Shown: positions 33,615 to 34,922 of the stretch, piece by piece | How the letters are laid out: every line of letters starts with the position of its first letter | How positions within the stretch are numbered: position 1 is the stretch's first letter | Source: a virus | Length of the DNA stretch: 34,922 nt | Strand: one strand, 5' to 3' | IMG/VR virus record: IMGVR_UViG_3300032579_000054 | Span: 1 to 34,922 of that record | Translations under genes and position numbers: made by a program | The notes under the pieces: model-generated | The model's database searches: none | What the model saw: the letters and a program-made list of their open reading frames with translations, nothing else | What the model was told of the DNA's origin: nothing

Positions 33615-34922
33615 CCGGTGTGGGGTTGAACATCAGCCCCACATCACCGGTGTGGTAGCCCTCATAGCCCGCACCTTTAATAAGGCGCTCTAGCTCGGTG
33701 GCCTTAACGGCAGGATCTACCATCTCACGACCAAAAGACATCATGTATGGATCAAGTGCACGGCTCTTAGCAATGGCATGAAATCCCTCTGGGTCCTCGG
33801 CCAGGTTGTACACACCCGATGCAGTCCCCTGATACTTTTGATTACCAAGTCCCTGCTCTGGGCGCATTGTATCCCCACCCTTGTCTACATAGAAGTAACT
33901 ACGTGGTCTCAGCTCCGGCGCATCTTTAAGACGCGCTGCCTCTGCACCTTTTATGCCTGTACCGTACATACCTGGCTCTAAGCTAGTCAGTGATGGCTTG
34001 TTGCTGTAGTGCAAAAATGGCACATCCTCAGCGAACTTTAATGCCTTCTTAATTGCACCACCAACTTGATATCCTTGAATAGAACCACCCTTGGCAAACA
34101 TCTCAGGTAATTGAATTAACCCGCGCGATATGTCTTTACCGGTTTCCGGATTAAAATCTGGCTCAGGGGTAACCATTGGTTTACTGCCAATTTTTTCATG
34201 CAAAGCATCAAGATATTCCTCTTGCGACCTACGAGGTAGACTCTCTCTTAAATTTGCTCTTGGCATCATTTGAACTAAGGACGATTGGTCTCCCAATTTA
34301 GCCAAAGCATCTGATCTGTTACGCCCTTCGTGCCCCGCAATGTTTGGAAAGTAACTTCCTGTCTTTTGATCTAATTGCAAATACGGAACACTTTCAAGAC
34401 CACCTTGTTTAGAGTATTGACCAAGAAGATTTAAGTAATCTTGATAATCGCCCTTTGATCCATCAGGCATAGTAAATCCACCCCATTCTTTATGATGGGT
34501 TGGTAATGGAGTTGCAAACTTTTGAAAATCATTAGGAGGCATTACCATCACAGCACTAGCATTGTCGCCAGTGAATGCGCTCTTTAGCGCCTGTGGTTGA
34601 AACTTATTTTCTAGGTTGGGAACCAAATCAGCCGCACGCTCTAAACGCTTAGCAGCCCCAGAACCACCTTGTTGTTTAACAAGCTGCATCAATTCAGCCA
34701 ACATGCCAACCTTACCACCAGCAGCGTGAGACTCAACAACACCACCCTCGGCCTTCATAAAGTCTGGATTAGCAGCCTCATCAGGGTTAAACTCGGCGAA
34801 CTTGCCGCGTATATTTTCTGGTTTTAAGACGCCAACGTTAGGGATACCGCCTTCCATTACGTGGAAAGTATCATGTCCTGTATCTTTTAAGTGCGTTAAA
34901 AAGTCTGAGTTTTCAATTGCTG
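33598..34922 (-). CDS. C-terminal part of large polyvalent virion protein, ADP-ribosyltransferase-like segments
   Basis: The leftward frame is open to the right edge, so only the last 441 or so residues are seen and the true start is outside. Two segments resemble the ADP-ribosyltransferase-like domains of phage polyvalent proteins: the edge piece (HLKDTGHDTFHVMEGG...LKPENIRGKFAEF) and the last 150 residues (FLHYSNKPSLTSLEPGMYGTG, then SYFYVDKGGD, and AGYEGYHTGDVGLMF). The segments KAEGGVVESHAAGGK and MFAKGGSIQGYQVGG are low-complexity linkers often found in virion internal proteins. Such proteins may be injected with the DNA. Catalytic residues cannot be confirmed. Confidence 0.6.
   Translation of the reverse strand, partial: AIENSDFLTHLKDTGHDTFHVMEGGIPNVGVLKPENIRGKFAEFNPDEAANPDFMKAEGGVVESHAAGGKVGMLAELMQLVKQQGGSGAAKRLERAADLVPNLENKFQPQALKSAFTGDNASAVMVMPPNDFQKFATPLPTHHKEWGGFTMPDGSKGDYQDYLNLLGQYSKQGGLESVPYLQLDQKTGSYFPNIAGHEGRNRSDALAKLGDQSSLVQMMPRANLRESLPRRSQEEYLDALHEKIGSKPMVTPEPDFNPETGKDISRGLIQLPEMFAKGGSIQGYQVGGAIKKALKFAEDVPFLHYSNKPSLTSLEPGMYGTGIKGAEAARLKDAPELRPRSYFYVDKGGDTMRPEQGLGNQKYQGTASGVYNLAEDPEGFHAIAKSRALDPYMMSFGREMVDPAVKATELERLIKGAGYEGYHTGDVGLMFNPTPVSKAP

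Overview
This window is part of the genome of a tailed double-stranded DNA phage (Caudoviricetes). It has a terminase large subunit, a portal protein, a virion-associated polyvalent protein, a full replication set (primase-helicase, SNF2 helicase, family A DNA polymerase, RecB-like exonuclease, DUF2815 protein) and a B12-dependent ribonucleotide reductase. There is no integrase, no tRNA gene and no host gene. The small 'PLYTHP...LTDEEI' proteins and the AT-moderate composition are of a kind I associate with phages of aquatic Betaproteobacteria. That host guess is weak, and the tail type cannot be seen here.

Layout. Positions 1-7006 are read leftward: TerL, a degenerate free-standing intein-like protein, portal, an HNH nuclease and a GroES-like chaperonin running off the edge. 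Positions 7007-8150 are a divergent control region with a large inverted repeat, clustered palindromes and a near-perfect host sigma70 promoter. Positions 8151-12908 are a rightward early operon of about 20 mostly tiny overlapping genes, ending with a sigma70-family factor that lacks region 4. Positions 13232-33101 carry rightward replication and nucleotide genes. Between the primase and the helicase (16.2-21.1 kb) lies a dense array of small genes whose junctions are repeated sequences. Positions 33598-34922 are again leftward, and the arms converge near 33.6 kb.

Two systems stand out. First, two complete type II hammerhead ribozymes (8403-8454 and 8623-8673) sit directly after stop codons on either side of a 48-residue ORF in the early operon. 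They are placed to cut out a 219-nt RNA whose joined ends would rebuild a hammerhead. Second, the 13-mer TTTGCATTAATAT occurs ten times exactly and once with a single mismatch, on both strands, each time at the head of a transcription unit. Four copies have TAGGGCGG 12-13 nt upstream, with the TAG being the stop codon of the gene before, and others have looser versions. In three copies the start codon lies 3-4 nt after the motif without a ribosome-binding site, which suggests leaderless mRNAs. I infer a phage promoter class, possibly served by the phage sigma factor (regions 2-3 only) with one of two small region-4-like proteins (10463-10825 and 23392-23703), in the manner of T4 gp55/gp33.

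Five HNH genes are scattered through the window. Three sit directly downstream of phage promoter copies, two of them behind similar folded leaders and the same ribosome-binding site. Early transcription would use host RNA polymerase from 7910-7938. The phage sigma made from that operon would then switch on the replication, packaging and structural units. All functions are read from sequence alone. No similarity search or folding program was run.
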